64,000 nucleotides of DNA from positions 2,312,644 through 2,376,643 of the forward strand of contig NC_133490.1 of the NCBI RefSeq assembly GCF_025370935.1, read 5' to 3'. Below are positions 1 to 10,939 of this stretch, piece after piece. Positions within the stretch are counted from its first letter, which is position 1, and each line of letters opens with the position of its first letter. Source of the stretch: Choristoneura fumiferana. Its lineage: Eukaryota; Arthropoda; Insecta; Lepidoptera; Tortricidae. A program made the position numbers and the translations under genes. Below the pieces are notes generated by a model that searched no databases, was not told the DNA's origin, and saw only the letters and a program-made list of their open reading frames with translations.

Positions 1-534
1 TATGTCTAACAATTACAAACACACCAAAAAGCAATAGATAAAAATGCAGTTCCTACTTCAATCGCACGCCAGTGTACACTCAAACCAACTAAATCGTAAC
101 CCACTGTGGAACCTTTTCGTAAGAACTCATAGTGACATCGCATTGCTTGACAAGGGAATTTATTATGGGTCAAAAATCAAATGGTTCGACTGTACACAGA
201 GATGTTGGAGCGTCTAATTTCAAAAACTCGCCCCAAAACAATCTCGGGCTCTACATCGCTCTACATTCGCAACCGATCGTATGTCACCATCTAACTCTGT
301 GAAGCCCAACGACCAATTGACCTGATTTTTAACCCAATAGACTTTATCATACGGGTGTGCTCAATAAACGAGGGGGAGGGGGAGGGGGGTCTTATCACTC
401 AGCTGATAATCGACGCATCCCCTTGCAGACACTTCATACGTGTTGACGTAAATGTAGGGGGGGCATGAATGCTGGCAAAGTGGGGACAAAACTATTTACG
501 TTTTTTGTTATTTTAGTTTTATGTATGGATTCAC
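1..534. other. Unassigned AT-rich DNA
   Basis: No coding region is supported. A short stretch near 95-200 (an AACC..GTGGAACCTTTT core, then a TTCGACTGTAC end) resembles the arms of the inverted-repeat element at 50361-50485 and a single arm near 15730-15800, so it may be a decayed copy. A G-rich run lies at 369-391. Confidence 0.4.
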
Positions 535-690
535 GCGTTGGCAGGCTTCCCTCTAGGACGACACATTCTAGAGTTAGAGGCAACCGGTGGAAGCAAATGC
601 CGAGTTGTCCTTAATTGTGTATTGATAAAGGAAAGGCATTTTTCAACAGTCAACGGCTTCCGGCTGATGATGAAGATTATTTACGAACTC
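535..690 (+). mobile_element. RTE-type LINE 3' remnant
   Basis: This is a decayed 3' end of the LINE family whose better copies lie at 24010-24452 and 31745-32030. The recognisable parts are a GGCAGGCTTCCC segment that encodes the GRPP region in better copies, the 'GGCATTTTTCAACAGTCAACGGCTTCCGGCTGATGATGA'-like end (compare the family's YVQQWT terminus) and a short GATGA tail. A 67-codon open frame starting at 615 simply runs through the tail and is not considered a gene. Confidence 0.45.
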
Positions 691-821
691 ACTTAGTATT
701 AAAAAGATTTTTTATAAAAACAAATGTTATATTATGTGTTTTAGTATCATTAAATCTAGTGGTTTTCTTTTTTTCTATTATTATTCTTATTAGAATGTTT
801 TCGATTTTGAATACTTAATAT

Positions 822-1079
822 TATGATTGGTTTTTCTGAAGTCTTTTTGTATTTTTTATTTCAACTCCAAATTTTGTTACTTTCACGGGTATCCCATGAA
901 ACCATATCGAAAATACAAACTGAGACTGTGTGAGACTGATTCGTGTCTAGATTCCTGTCCAGCAGTGGTGTAGGGGTTATAGCACGCAGCACGGATTGCT
1001 GAGAACCTGGGTTCGATTCCCAGTGCTGGTCTCTATTTCTGGTTTTTCTATGCATCCATGTCTCAGTTTGTATTTTCAA
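822..1079 (+). mobile_element. tRNA-derived SINE, family C
   Basis: A SINE flanked by a perfect 12-bp target-site duplication, AATACTTAATAT, at 810-821 and 1080-1091. It begins with the family body (ATGATTGGTTTTTC...) and continues into a tRNA-like core with a pol III A box (TGGTGTAGGGG, about 966-976) and B box (GGGTTCGATTCC, 1009-1020), ending in CTCAGTTTGTATTTTC. A GAAAATACAAACTGA segment upstream of the core is the remnant of the left arm of the palindrome seen complete in the copy at 27206-27546. There is no cloverleaf capable of being a functional tRNA gene. Confidence 0.8.
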
Positions 1080-1091
1080 AATACTTAATAT

Positions 1092-2080
1092 GTTTGGAAA
1101 ACAAACAGACAGGTATAATTGCACTCTTATGAGACACACTTTAAGTTATAATTACATATTAACTCTAAAATCCATCCACCAGTTCCTTGCTAAAGATTTC
1201 ATTCGTTTTTGCCGTCTCTTTCGTATAATTTCTGCCTTTTGAAGTTTTTTTTGGTCAAATATCAGTATAAAACTTCTGTTATACCTTATTTTACTTCACC
1301 ATGGTCACCCTAGCTGTAACTTCATATGGCAGCGCTAAGTGCCAACTGATTGCCGCTTCCAAGGGTACACATATATAACATAGTACATTTATATCTCTAT
1401 GGTATGGGATCGATATTAATCAACTTGTTGGCTTCGCTGTGAGTTTTCATTGCGTTTTAATTGGTGCTTGGTGTTTTTTTTTAGCAGTGGAGTAAAGAGT
1501 AGTTTGAGTATAGAAATAAAGAAAGAAAATTTCTAATATATATTTTCCTTTTTTTTGACGTTAAGAGCATTCTTATACTTCCACTGATCGTAGATATAAT
1601 AGTTAAGATACATAACTTTTTTTATGTATGTTTTTTATTTATTTTATATTGTAATTTATTATAATAAGTATTTTGTTCGTATTTTTTTTACTGTGCCGAG
1701 ATATCAAGCTTCTTTAAAATCAAGGTACGTGGAACAAAACCCGAATTTAAGTCATAAAATTTGTATTTTTTTTATTTACTTTTTAATTACCTACTGTCTG
1801 CCAAGTTTCTTTCGGCGCATTTTTCTTGGCAATGATAGTCTTGCCGAAAACGCTGGTAGTTTAAAAAGTGACATGTAAAGAGCCCTTTGCGGCAGTTAAA
1901 ACGCTTAGATTTTGAAAGAAAATAAATAAATTAATAAAACATTTATTGGTACATTAACGAAAATAAACAAATGAAAATACTTAAGTATCACGATCACGAA
2001 ATATGGTCCCAAATCAGCATAATGCCGTCTTTACGAAAGGTCGGTCTTACTTTGGGACCATGTATGGAAGAGTAAAAGGG
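1092..2080. other. Unassigned AT-rich DNA
   Basis: No gene or confident repeat is seen. T-rich runs lie at about 1480-1560 and 1615-1800; an open frame of 84 codons at 1624-1878 has low-complexity F/I/Y-rich composition typical of chance frames in AT-rich DNA. Confidence 0.4.
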
Positions 2081-2084
2081 TTAA

Positions 2085-2200
2085 AGTTGTGGGTTCACGG
2101 TGGATGAAGGCCGCTGCCAAGCGAAACAACTGGAGGTCTGTGGGGGACGCCTATGTCCAACAATGGACGTCCTACGGCTGAGATGATGATGATGATGGAA
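2085..2200 (+). mobile_element. RTE-type LINE 3' end with GATGAT tail
   Basis: A 5'-truncated LINE end. The translated segment corresponds to the last residues of the RTE-like polymerase (pattern W..L.EAYVQQW.. seen here as GDAYVQQWTS) followed by CGGCTGAGATGATGATGATG. The same terminus occurs at 24.4, 32.0 and 58.6 kb in this window and inverted at 17.0, 42.56 and 56.5 kb. Confidence 0.7.
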
Positions 2201-2224
2201 GAGTAGCTTGAATGATGTTTCATT

Positions 2225-2290
2225 TTAAAAAACCGGCCAATTGCGAGACGGAATCATGCACCGAAGGTTCCATAGGTAGCCGTCGATAAA
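2225..2290 (+). repeat. CCGGCCAA-type repeat fragment
   Basis: A short fragment with AAAACCGGCCAATTGCGAGACGG... GGTTCCATAG. The same motif order (CCGGCCAAG..GCG.GTCGG ... GGGTTCCGTAG) occurs at 62055-62105, and a weaker one at 28794-28835. This indicates a dispersed family; its class is not clear from the sequence. Confidence 0.45.
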
Positions 2291-2420
2291 TCAGTGTTAG
2301 CAGAACCCTGCTTCTAAGCAAAATGTACGCAAAGTTGGGTCATTTTAAATTGGTTTTTGAGCTCCCTTGGTAGGTATTTATTGTTGTAGGAGTATTTGAC
2401 ATACACGTCATGTAGGTATA

Positions 2421-3181
2421 TATTTCAAGTCAAGTCAAGTCAAAATATCTTTATTAAATTTTGGCTATAACAAGCACTTATGAATGTCAAAAAAAAACTA
2501 CCGCCGGTATCGGAAAAACCTCTGTTGAGAAGAATCCGGCAAGAAACTTAACGAGGTATTTTTTTTAAACAGATTTAAAATATTATTAAATTATATCTAT
2601 GCATCACAACTATTTACTTAACACAACTTTATTGTTAAAACTTTATTGTTAAAACACTGTAGGTTCGCTATTTGAAGGGATCGCTAATGCGGATCGGAAT
2701 TATTTCCAAATATCCCTGTCCATGATGTAATCATTAACTTTATATACCTGAATAACATATATCTGAATTTTGTATCTGTTTCATTAATAATATTTTTTGG
2801 AATTTTATTATAAAAACGTATGCAATTTCCCAGAAACGACTTTTTGGTTTTAGCCAGTCTGTAAGATGGAACTTTAAGCTTCCCTGTGTTTCTAGTAGCC
2901 TTTAGCTTATCGACGTTAGTAGGAAAATCACATATGTTCTTCCTTACATACATGATTATTTCAAAAACATAAAGCGACGGCAGGGTTAGGATACCTGTTT
3001 CCTTAAAAAAAGATCTTAAAGATTCACGCGTCTTCAAATTATAAATTGCTCTAATTGCTCTCTTTTGTAAGATAAAAATTGACTCAATGTCTGCAGCAGA
3101 TCCCCATAAAATAAGGCTAAATTTCTGCTGTCTATTTACGGATCTTCTGTTATAGTTCTCTGACTTACAGTGAAGTGACAT
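2421..3181 (-). mobile_element. Non-LTR retrotransposon 3' end (TTGAC-tailed family)
   Basis: A 5'-truncated minus-strand LINE. Its 3' end is the TTGACTTGACTTGA repeat at about 2428-2442 (reverse complement of the plus strand), preceded by the conserved AATAAAGATATT end. The 165-codon open frame 2684-3181 encodes the region after the reverse transcriptase: its pattern ILWG..DIE..F..QKRAIRA....TRES...FK matches the C-terminal half of the LINE protein at 62502-63485. The first 20 or so codons do not match and probably come from host DNA or another repeat. No RT catalytic motifs are retained. Other copies of this 3' end: 5695-5830, 19047-19440 and 20223-20655. A Daphne or CR1-related clade is likely, but this is inference. 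Confidence 0.75.
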
Positions 3182-3514
3182 TAATAGTTCTATTTGTCAT
3201 CCTTCGGGTAGGTGCGCAACACGCAACCCTTAAAGTTTTAACAAAAACTTTAAGTTTAATCAATATGCTTAATTATTCAAAAAAATTATCATATATTAGA
3301 ATTTAATGTACCTATGTATATGTAGGTTGTCTAGTATATTATTTTTGGCAACAGGAAATGATAAAAGAATTCGTCGAATTTCTGATTAGAAGCCAAAGGT
3401 TATCTGACATCTTGCTTTGTATAGCAAATGAATATTAGGTAAATTAAATGAATATTTAATTAGTGTTCGTTGCTTTTCAAATTTCAAGTCTCTTTCATTT
3501 ATCTAACTCAGAGA
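3182..3514. other. Unassigned AT-rich DNA
   Basis: Nothing recognisable; AT-rich DNA upstream of the truncated LINE. Confidence 0.35.
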
Positions 3515-3657
3515 TTTTCACTCAGTCAGAATGAAAAGTAGCTGTACACTTTCGTACTTTGTCTTTTTACAGCTACGTACTAAACGCCATGCAAGATTAT
3601 CAATGTGTCAATGCCACAGAGTAAAAAAGTGATCCGCTACTTTTGATGCTGACTGTA
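3515..3657. repeat. Imperfect inverted-repeat element
   Basis: The ends form an imperfect inverted repeat: TCAGTCAGAATGAAAAGTAGCTG at the left and CCGCTACTTTTGATGCTGACTGT at the right match when one is reversed. The spacing of about 140 bp fits a decayed MITE. No target duplication could be fixed. Confidence 0.45.
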
Positions 3658-3910
3658 CGTGGTTTTACAAACATACGGAGACAAGAAACCAGTTTTGGCG
3701 TACACTATTTTTAATTACTTTAGCTTAGTTGCGTTGCGAGTACCTACCTACTTAATGTCATTGAGTTTTTATTTTGTATAAATGACTTACTTGCTTTTTA
3801 GCGCAATTAGTTAAGCAGTTAAGACCTGTTCGTTTCAAGACAAACATTTACAATATAAAATAATTAAATGTCATGGGACAATGACACCCATATGGACCTA
3901 GTCCCAAAAT

Positions 3911-4172
3911 ACGACCAGATGGCCTAGTGGTTAGAGAACCTGGCTACGAAGCTTGAGGTCCCGGGTTCGATTCCCGTGTCGGGGCAGATATTTGTATGAA
4001 AAATACGAATGTTTGTTCTCGGGTCTTAGGTGTTTAACATGTATTTAAGTATGTATCTATCTATATTATTATATTTTTCCGTTGCTTAGTACCCATAACA
4101 CAAGCTATGCTAAGGTTACTTTGGGACTAGGTCAATTGGTGTGAATTGTCCCTTGATATTTATTTATTTATT
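3911..4172 (+). mobile_element. tRNA-derived SINE, family A
   Basis: The head is tRNA-like: A box TGGCCTAGTGG (3920-3930) and B box GGGTTCGATTCC (3963-3974), the expected spacing for an internal pol III promoter. It is followed by the family body (GGGGCAGATATTTGTATG ... CTCGGGTCTTAGGTG ... GTATCTATCTATAT ... GGGACTAGGTCAATTGG) and a (TTTA)n-type tail. Related copies are at 10233-10482, 26580-26796 and 43831-44096. This is the most complete head in the window. Confidence 0.85.
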
Positions 4173-4680
4173 TATTAATAAGCAAAACACTTTAAAAACG
4201 TACTGTAATAATAAAAAGGACAGCAAATGTCGATTCTTAAACAAAAGAAAAACAAAGAAGGCCAACAAAGTGCTTCGATGTTCCCTCCGAACTGAAGACT
4301 TCCAAAAATGAGGAAATATTGCTTTACATAAACAAAAAAACGTAACAAATCCAAATACAAATTTAGAACGGGTGCCATACTAATTTTACTTATCGCCTCC
4401 TAACTCCACCAAGGTCCAATATACATTTTAAGACTATGCAAACGTAAACTTTAACTGAACGGAAGTAGGTTTAATCTGGGTTGTTCGTAAAACTGGAACA
4501 CCGTCGAAAAATGTCTAATTTTGTATAGTCAATGGCTATAAATAAAATTACGTCCAAGGAACGACATTTTCTCGCAGGAATGCCGCTATATCCGTTTCCT
4601 TTTTACTCGACGTCGAGTCACTGTTTAACATTTTTTTGGTTGACTGTACCTTCGATTTAAGGCAAGGTCGTTTGAAAGGT
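4173..4680. other. Unassigned AT-rich DNA
   Basis: No supported gene. The 67-codon minus-strand frame at 4175-4378 has no recognisable similarity. Simple AT-rich sequence. Confidence 0.35.
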
Positions 4681-4747
4681 GTCACAGTTATTTAAGACTA
4701 GATATTTCCTGAATGTGGTATTTGTTTGAAGGACGAAATCTAGTCTG

Positions 4748-4920
4748 CATATGTACAGTCAAGTGTAAAAATATGAACTTATTCAAAGTTTCAAAAATAA
4801 GTACCACGGACTCTTATTCCGACGCAATAAGGCCGTAGTAACATGTTTTTGAATGGTTCGAATAGAGACTTATTTCTGACTCTAGAGTCAGAAATATGTA
4901 CAGTCAAGTGCAAAAATGAG
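4748..4920. repeat. Short direct repeat around a 26-bp perfect palindrome
   Basis: ATATGTACAGTCAAGTG occurs at about 4748 and again at about 4896, in direct orientation. Next to the second copy lies a perfect 26-bp palindrome at 4871-4896 centred on CTCTAGAG. Another flanking pair (GACTAGAT / ATCTAGTC) lies at 4686-4743. The pattern suggests a decayed MITE family with palindromic core. Confidence 0.5.
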
Positions 4921-5600
4921 TCTAGAAAAAGGAGCATTCTCTAGAAAGTTGTAACCAAATTATTTTTCGCTTTTTCTAATATTATTTGTTGTTTGCCCCC
5001 GACGCAAAAAGATGGGTATTATAAATTTTAATTTTCAACTTTGATTTGATTTTTTTAACTTTTCTTAGTTAGGTTATTATTAGCTAATAAGTAAAGACAA
5101 ATAACTCTAGGTACATAGATATTTCAAAGGAACTAAATATTACTAATATTATAAATACAAAAACTAAATATGTATTTTGGATGTCAATGCAAGTACACTT
5201 AACATAAATTACAGTCAACAAAATAATTATTACCTTACATTAACTTACCTACATATTTAAGAGCCTAACCTTTTTATAACCACTGCATTATAACCTTGAC
5301 CAATTAAATAGCTATAAGTATATATATTTTTTTGCAAAAACTTACAAATTCGCGACCGCGACCTTAGACGTTCATTAGCCGAGAATGTCTACAGCAGCAT
5401 ACAAAAACGATCGCATAACATTGTGTAAGTCTGACTCACTGTTCGTCACTACATCCTTGCTAAGTCACGTAATTTTGTGCCTTAAAAGGATACGAGAACA
5501 ATGTAATTGCGATTAACGAGAGGGTAGACTGTAGCCTAGTGGGGCTATTTAATTTATATACTCAAAAAAGATATATGTATATATATTATGTCGACGAGAG
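4921..5600. other. Unassigned DNA with a small repeat fragment
   Basis: Apart from a CCCCCGACGCAAAAAG fragment at about 4997-5012 (the reversed 3' end of family H, see 44228-44470), no feature is seen. The rest is AT-rich. Confidence 0.4.
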
Positions 5601-5639
5601 CGGAGAAGAGAGATGAGATGATGATGATGGATGGAATGA

Positions 5640-5830
5640 GACTACGTCCGCCTCACTCATATTAAATATAATGATATAACTAGTACTTAAGTAGTTGAGC
5701 TCGACAGTTTCTTGGCCCTTTCTTCAGCAAGAAACATGTCCTAAACCGGTGGATGATTTTTTTTGACATTCATGAAGTGCTTGTTATAGCCATAAACTGA
5801 ATAAAGATATTTTGACTTTGATTCAATAAT
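5640..5830 (+). mobile_element. Foldback-family fragment followed by TTGAC-type LINE 3' end
   Basis: 5640-5690 carries CTCACTCATATTAAATATAATGA, the flank and start of the 36177-36358 foldback family. From about 5755 the sequence is a plus-strand copy of the LINE 3' end found at 2421-3181: GACATTCATGAAGTGCTTG, TTATAGCC, then AATAAAGATATTTTGACTTTGA. Only about 70-130 bp of the LINE is present, so it is strongly 5'-truncated. Confidence 0.6.
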
Positions 5831-6063
5831 AACTTCTTTTGGAGCACAGTTGTTTTATTTCACCAAAGTAAGACGAGCTGACAACAGTACGGCTGACCAT
5901 AATAAGCAGGGTTTATCTTAAGTTGGACATTATGCACGTGCATAAAGCCGTCTACTTAATATTAAGGGGATCCCATGCCCCAATGACCTTCGATCTGTCG
6001 ATCACAACTATTTTCCAAAAATAAGTGTTTGATCGGAGTTCGAATTCTGGACCTTTTGCCTCA

Positions 6064-6255
6064 GATTCAAGTCTGTTTATTTGTTACTTCATCACGTCTA
6101 AGCCATTGAACCGATTTAGATGAAATTCGGTATATAGATAGTTTGAGTCCCGGAGAAGGACAAGGACAGGATAGTTTATTCCGGAAAATTGCATAGTTCC
6201 CGCGGGATAGCGATAAACGAGTTCTACGCGGGCGGAGTCGCGGGTAACAGGCTAG
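6064..6255 (+). mobile_element. Helitron-like non-autonomous element, 3' part
   Basis: The order of motifs matches the family seen ten times in the window: GAACCGATTTAGATGAAATT, GAGTCCCGG.GAAGGAC, TTCCCGCGGGATAGCGATAAA, and the terminal GCGGAGTCGCGGGTAACAGGCTAGT. The CTAG-type 3' end after a GC-rich block is typical of Helitrons. No transposase is encoded. It is followed directly by the start of a second copy (about 6257-6320, ATTATAAATGCAAAGATT). Confidence 0.65.
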
Positions 6256-6316
6256 TAGGTATTATAAATGCAAAGATTCGTGTGCGTTTGTTACTCTTTG
6301 ATCCTAAACCGACTAA

Positions 6317-6350
6317 ATATATATATATATTATATATATATATATAGTTT
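6317..6350. repeat. (AT)n microsatellite
   Basis: About 30 bp of alternating A and T, interrupted by one TT. It lies inside the start of a Helitron-like copy. Confidence 0.9.
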
Positions 6351-7095
6351 TTTTTTCTTTTCCCGCAATAATTACGCGTTCGGTTACGTGGGTGCACACT
6401 CACCGGGGTTCACGAATAACTTTTCTGCAGCTCCGGTTACAGGGCTACGGCACATAATGAGGTGAGTCCTTTTGGCATCACACTACAGACAATATCATCT
6501 TATTTTCCTCTTTCTCCTATTTATGTTTTTACTGTGTTTTTGTTGTGCATGAGTGTGTTTTTCTGGTCACTAAATGTTGCATAAGTTTGAGTAGGAAGAC
6601 CAATTTGGATGAAATTTGAAAGAAAGAACAATCCTGAACACTATAGATGCTAACGCGGATATGATCTTTGTTCGGCATAAAATGGGAAAGATCGAGGGAA
6701 GAGAGGGATCGATATGCAACGTTAATGAAAGGACGCACGACATAAGGATTGTAAATATGGAAGACCCCAGAATTTTAATACAGGTAAAAGCTATAATATG
6801 TTCGTGAAGCTAAGCGTACTAAATTTAGTACATGTCAAAGCAAATTTCAACTTTTCTTTATTGACAAGTTTCAAATTGCGATGGTTCTTACGAGGATATT
6901 ATGATGACTAAGCGAGACAGCAACACGTAATCGCAGCCTGAGTTACGGCGATGTGCTGACAGAAATAAATCAGAGTTATTTGCATAACAATAATAATAAA
7001 TCACAAACTTATATTTGCGGTCGCAGCCACTTGTCACCTGTCAGCAGGGATGTCACACTGTTGATTATTTATCTTATATTTGAAACTCAAGTCAT
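6351..7095. other. No confident gene; one exon-like open stretch
   Basis: A hydrophilic open frame covers 6613-6783 (plus) and ends at CAG|GTAAAA, a fair splice donor. Its upstream limit is an in-frame stop at 6610-6612 and no good acceptor precedes it, so an exon call is weak. The product is not recognised. The remainder has no identified feature. Confidence 0.25.
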
Positions 7096-7385
7096 TTTAT
7101 TCGATACTAGATTTTACCCGCGGTTTCACGTGCAATTCAGGTATTTTAGTAAGTTCTAGTGGTAATTCCCCAAAATTACACTTTTCATTGACGTTGTATG
7201 CCAAAATTGACAAACAACCGTGCCAAAATGACTCTTGACCCAGCGGTTGAGTTTTCAAAATCATATCCCAATCCCGTTTGAACATCGGAATAAAAAATAT
7301 ACCTATTGTGTTATTCAAGATGTCCAGCTATCGTATCAAATTTCATCCAAATACGATCAGCCGTTTACGACAAAAAATACAGTCG
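7096..7385 (-). mobile_element. Decayed Helitron-like copy (tentative)
   Basis: On the minus strand it ends in CGTGAAACCGCGGGTAAAATCTAG, a diverged version of the family 3' end, and further inside (7340-7385) has the GGATGAAATTTGATACG-type segment seen in other copies. The middle is too diverged for a firm call. Confidence 0.4.
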
Positions 7386-7487
7386 GTAATTAAACTTTTA
7401 ACATAAACTTATTACAGGTAACCTACCTATACTAAGCTACACTAGAATTCATTGGAACCTTCATATTAAGATCACCATAACAACTAA

Positions 7488-7802
7488 TCCTACTAATATT
7501 ATAAATGCGAAAGTTTGTGTGTGTGTGTGTATGTGTGTGAAAACGGATGGTCTGGAATAACATATAGGCTACTTTTTATCCCGATATTCCCACGGGATAG
7601 GGATAAAATTTTGAAAATGCTACAATGTCTAATGCTTTAGAATCTGGAAATTTTGGACAGTTGTTCTTAACACAACCTCATTGCAGACCACGATGTATAT
7701 TTTGGGAACTCGCAGGGGAATTTTGTAAAATCACAAAATTTCAGTTGTAACTACCAGATCGAATAGTTACGCGTACGAAGCTGCGGGTAAACTGTAGTAA
7801 TG
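7488..7802 (+). mobile_element. Helitron-like non-autonomous element
   Basis: Starts with CCTACTAATATTATAAATGCGAAAG followed by a (GT)n run at 7511-7535, continues with GGCTACTTTTTATCCC..ATTCCCACGGGAT and ends near 7800 with ACGAAGCTGCGGGTAAACTGTAGT, a mutated CTAGT terminus. The internal ATAGGCTACTTTTTATCCC block is the same as the one duplicated at 51.6 and 51.9 kb. Confidence 0.65.
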
Positions 7803-8096
7803 AAATAAAAAACATCCAGAGAATACGGTTCATTACAATTTTATGCAGCCGATCCAAACGGAACCCTGTAGTGTTGGTTCGCACGGTCCCAGAAGGGCGT
7901 TGACCCCCGTAACCTATAAAGCCGGCTTTACACGACCTAATCCTAAAAAGCCTTTTCCACACGCTCGTGGCGACGTGGCCTAGCTTTTACTTTTATGGTA
8001 TACTTACTTTGACGGGCTAGTAAATTCTAAAGTTTGTTTTGCAAATTGTGCAAAAATAAATGGCTTTATACCAAAAAACTGAAATATTTGTCAAAT

Positions 8097-8383
8097 TTTG
8101 CAGGTGGTAAGACCTTGTGCAAGGTCCGCCCGGATTGCTACCACCATCTTGCTCGCTAGTCCTGCCGTGAAGCAGCAGTGCTTGCATTGTTGTGTTTCGG
8201 CGTGGAGAGTAAGCCGGCCGACAGCCGGTGAAATTACTGGCACTTGAGGTATCCCACCTTAGGCCTCTAGGTTGACGCATCTGCAATACCCCTGGTGTTG
8301 CAGATGTTTATGGGCGGTGGTGATCTCTTACCATCAGGAGAGCCACTTGCTCGTTTGCCACCCAGTCAAATTAAAATAAAATT
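8097..8383 (+). mobile_element. Dispersed retroposon family D
   Basis: About 280 bp starting GCAGGTGGTA.GACCTTGTGC and ending CTTGCTCGTTTGCCACCC followed by an A-rich tail, the structure of a SINE or a LINE 3' end. Other copies: 29512-29793 (minus), 45020-45309 (minus) and 53086-53325 (plus). Two of the four keep one reading frame open for about 73 codons (VVGPCARSA.IATT.LLANP...), while this copy has a frame break near 8215 where CCGGCCGACAG is inserted. No pol III boxes were recognised. Confidence 0.7.
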
Positions 8384-9227
8384 GTGGACCTTCGAGTTTT
8401 TTTTAACAATTAAAAGTAACGAATGATTTTCTGGATGTAACAAATAAAATAAAGAGATGAACTGAACGTCAATCGGTCAATTATTTTTCTTCTCTCTTCT
8501 CCTCTCTTTCTCAGCATATATTTGTCCACTGCTGGACATATGCCTCTTCCATGGATTAGGATTTGTAATTTTTATATGACAACAAATAAACAAATTCAAA
8601 TGATTTATTCAGTAAAAAGGCCGCAATGGGCACGTTTACACGTCATTTTTTTTTAACTACTAGCGCTTTCGGAAAGACCATCATACATATCATATTTTGT
8701 CATCACCAAACAAACTAATAGACATACTAACTTTCGCATTTAAAACCTTAGTGAGGATTTTGAACATTAAAGTGAGACAATCTCTGAAACAATATTGCTA
8801 TTTCACAAAAACCCTAACGTTACATTTTTACCAAATGCAATTTTCGCACACGTTTTAAATTGGGACCCCTTTCATACATTGTTTGCGAACCCTTTAGGGG
8901 TCGTGGCCTTGTGTCAAGAAAAGATAATTTTGGAAATACAAAAGTGAAGCATTGTTCACAGCCCTAATTTTAAATTGAAGTCAATTTAAAATGGTCTCCG
9001 AAACAGACTTACACTATTCAAATATGGCTTGACCATGACAATAAAATAAAAAATAAAAACCGTTTATTTCAGACCATGAGATCCATATTAGGTGTTAAAG
9101 CACTATCCATAGGTGTCAGTTACAAACACACACAATGCACGGCGAGTTTTTTTTTCATAATACCTATACATGTACTAAGTAATCCGTACTAATATCGAAG
9201 ATCATCATTTAGCGCAATAAGGAGAAA
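8384..9227. other. Unassigned DNA with one RTE-tail scrap
   Basis: At 8510-8552 a minus-strand scrap (ATATTTGTCCACTGCTGGACA) is the end of the RTE-like LINE family. Nothing else is recognised. Confidence 0.4.
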
Positions 9228-9382
9228 CCCCCTTATTCATAAAACTTAACAAGCCTATGTTAACTAACAAATGCTTTGTCCCTTTCTAACAAATACAAAT
9301 GTCGAAGTGACAGATAAGGACAAACGAATTTTAGCGGCATTTTAACTAAAATAGGTTTGATTGTCGTTTATGAATAAGGGGG
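9228..9382. mobile_element. 155-bp MITE, copy 1
   Basis: Perfect terminal inverted repeats of 16 bp, CCCCCTTATTCATAAA, at both ends. Length 155 bp. It differs from the copy at 11387-11541 by a single base (GAATTTTAGC here, GAATATTAGC there). Flanks are AAA / TTA here, probably a mutated TWA target duplication. No coding capacity. The TWA-type duplication points to the PIF/Harbinger group, but that is inference. Confidence 0.85.
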
Positions 9383-9394
9383 TTAGAATAGGCT

Positions 9395-9500
9395 AGAAAG
9401 CGCTACCAGAAAAGTTGGTTAGGTTAGAACAGTGACCTCGTCAGAAACGACTCGCTACTAGAAAAGTAGGTTAGGTTAGGTTAGAATTGCGACCACATCA
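9395..9500 (+). repeat. Imperfect local duplication
   Basis: Two imperfect units of about 60 bp: GCTACCAGAAAAGTTGGTTAGG... and GCTACTAGAAAAGTAGGTTAGG..., each followed by TTAGAA..G.GACC.C.TCAGAAA. The second contains an extra TTAGG unit. No known element. Confidence 0.6.
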
Positions 9501-9820
9501 GAAAACGAATTGCATGTTTTTCTTGTTAATAAGTTTTATAATAACTAAATAATATGATAATAATGAATATTTGATTTGTTATTCTTTGATATGAATATCC
9601 AAACAAAAATTTATATTTATAACAAAAATCAATGTTTTAAATTTCTTCAAAGTAAGTGTTCTGCGTATTGATTATTCTATGAAACAATAATATGATAAAA
9701 AATGACTGTTAAACGAAATTCTATTAAAATGTTGTCTGTAAAACAACGTACAACCATTATTTATGGTCGTGATGATAGTAATGATGAAGTACAAATTCGG
9801 GACAGTGAAATATAAGCGTA

Positions 9821-10584
9821 AAGGAGCGACCACACTGCTCAAAATACGGAATCGCAGTGACGTGCCGTAAGGCTGCGTTTCTACCAAAGATGGGCGAGGC
9901 TGTGTTGTGAGGAATGTGTTCTTCGTTTACTTATCCTCGCATAGCGCCTCTATGGTGGAAACAGCTGAGCGGATCGACGCTAGATAAATGAAGCGATGCT
10001 GTTGGTTCATGAAAAACATATTACTCGCAACACATCCTTAAACATCTCCGGTTGAGACGCATCTTAAGCGTCACGACTTTACCGCATGCTGTCCACTCAA
10101 AATATTTGTTTTTTCACAATACCAATTTAGCTCCAATGACATAAATAATCAAAATAATCAATTATATTGTTCATAAGTATAAAATGACACTAATAATTTA
10201 TGGATTTTACTATTATTTTATGTTTTTTTTTTGGCCTAGTGGTTAGAGAACCTGACTACGAAGCTAGAGGTCCGGGTTCGATTCCGTGTCGGGGCAGATA
10301 TTTGTATGAAAAATACGAATGTTTGTTCTCGGGTCTTGGGTGTTTAATATGTATTTAAGTATGTATCTATCTATATAATTATATTTATCCGTTGCTTAGT
10401 ACCCATAACACAAGCTTAAAGCTTACTTTGGGACTAGGTCAATTGGTTTGAATTGTCCGGTGATATTTTATTTATTTACTATCTGAAAAAAAAATATTTT
10501 TTTTATTAAAATCGTGACGTTTACGGCACGTCACTGCGATTCCGTACCGTCTCCGCATTTTGAGCAACGGTGTGGTCGCTCCTT
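9821..10584. mobile_element. TIR DNA element with nested SINE
   Basis: Left end AAGGAGCGACCACACTGCTC and right end (reversed) AAGGAGCGACCACACCGTTGC; the arms run about 50-65 bp (9821-9870 and 10520-10584), the right arm having a few extra bases. A TA dinucleotide flanks both ends (9819-9820, 10585-10586), suggesting a TA target duplication. A family A SINE is inserted inside at 10233. No transposase. A 71-codon minus-strand frame across the left arm is not considered a gene. Confidence 0.7.
10233..10482 (+). mobile_element. tRNA-derived SINE, family A (nested)
   Basis: A box TGGCCTAGTGG at about 10232-10242 and B box GGGTTCGATTCC at 10274-10285, with the family body and a TTTATTTA-type tail. 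The first dozen bases of the tRNA-like head are missing and a T run precedes it. It lies inside the TIR element 9821-10584 and is therefore the younger insertion. Confidence 0.8.
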
Positions 10585-10935
10585 TAACAAACAAGCGCCA
10601 ACTATCGGTCACTGTCTATTCGCGTTTTATTGTGGCCGCGTCGTTCCGGTTCAAAACCGGTTTGCAATCGTGATATAGAGCAACCTTTTGTTCTAAGATT
10701 TAGTGCAAGCGTGGTGTTTAAGAGATAAACTAATCTTATCTGCATCTGTGCGACACATGCTTTATGTTTTTATCACTATTGAGATACACTTTTGGCCTCA
10801 TTTGCACATTTCATCAGGTAAAGATCAAGCGCGGGTCAGTTTTATGTAAAAAACAAAAAGTACTTACTAGTAAAAACATAGATGTCGCTAGTGTCGCTGC
10901 TTAAGTGACTAAATAAGAGTGGTGCACACGAAAAT
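10585..10935. other. Unassigned DNA
   Basis: No repeat or gene recognised between the TIR element and the next SINE. Confidence 0.35.
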
Positions 10936-10939
10936 TCGT

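Noticed and set aside
966..1020. Possible tRNA gene (A and B boxes)
   Set aside because: The boxes belong to SINEs with target duplications; no mature tRNA fold or anticodon arm is supported. The same applies to 3911, 21238, 43831 and 45850.
6613..6783. Exon-like frame ending at CAG|GTAAAA
   Set aside because: No acceptor of reasonable quality between the in-frame stop at 6610 and the open text; product unknown.
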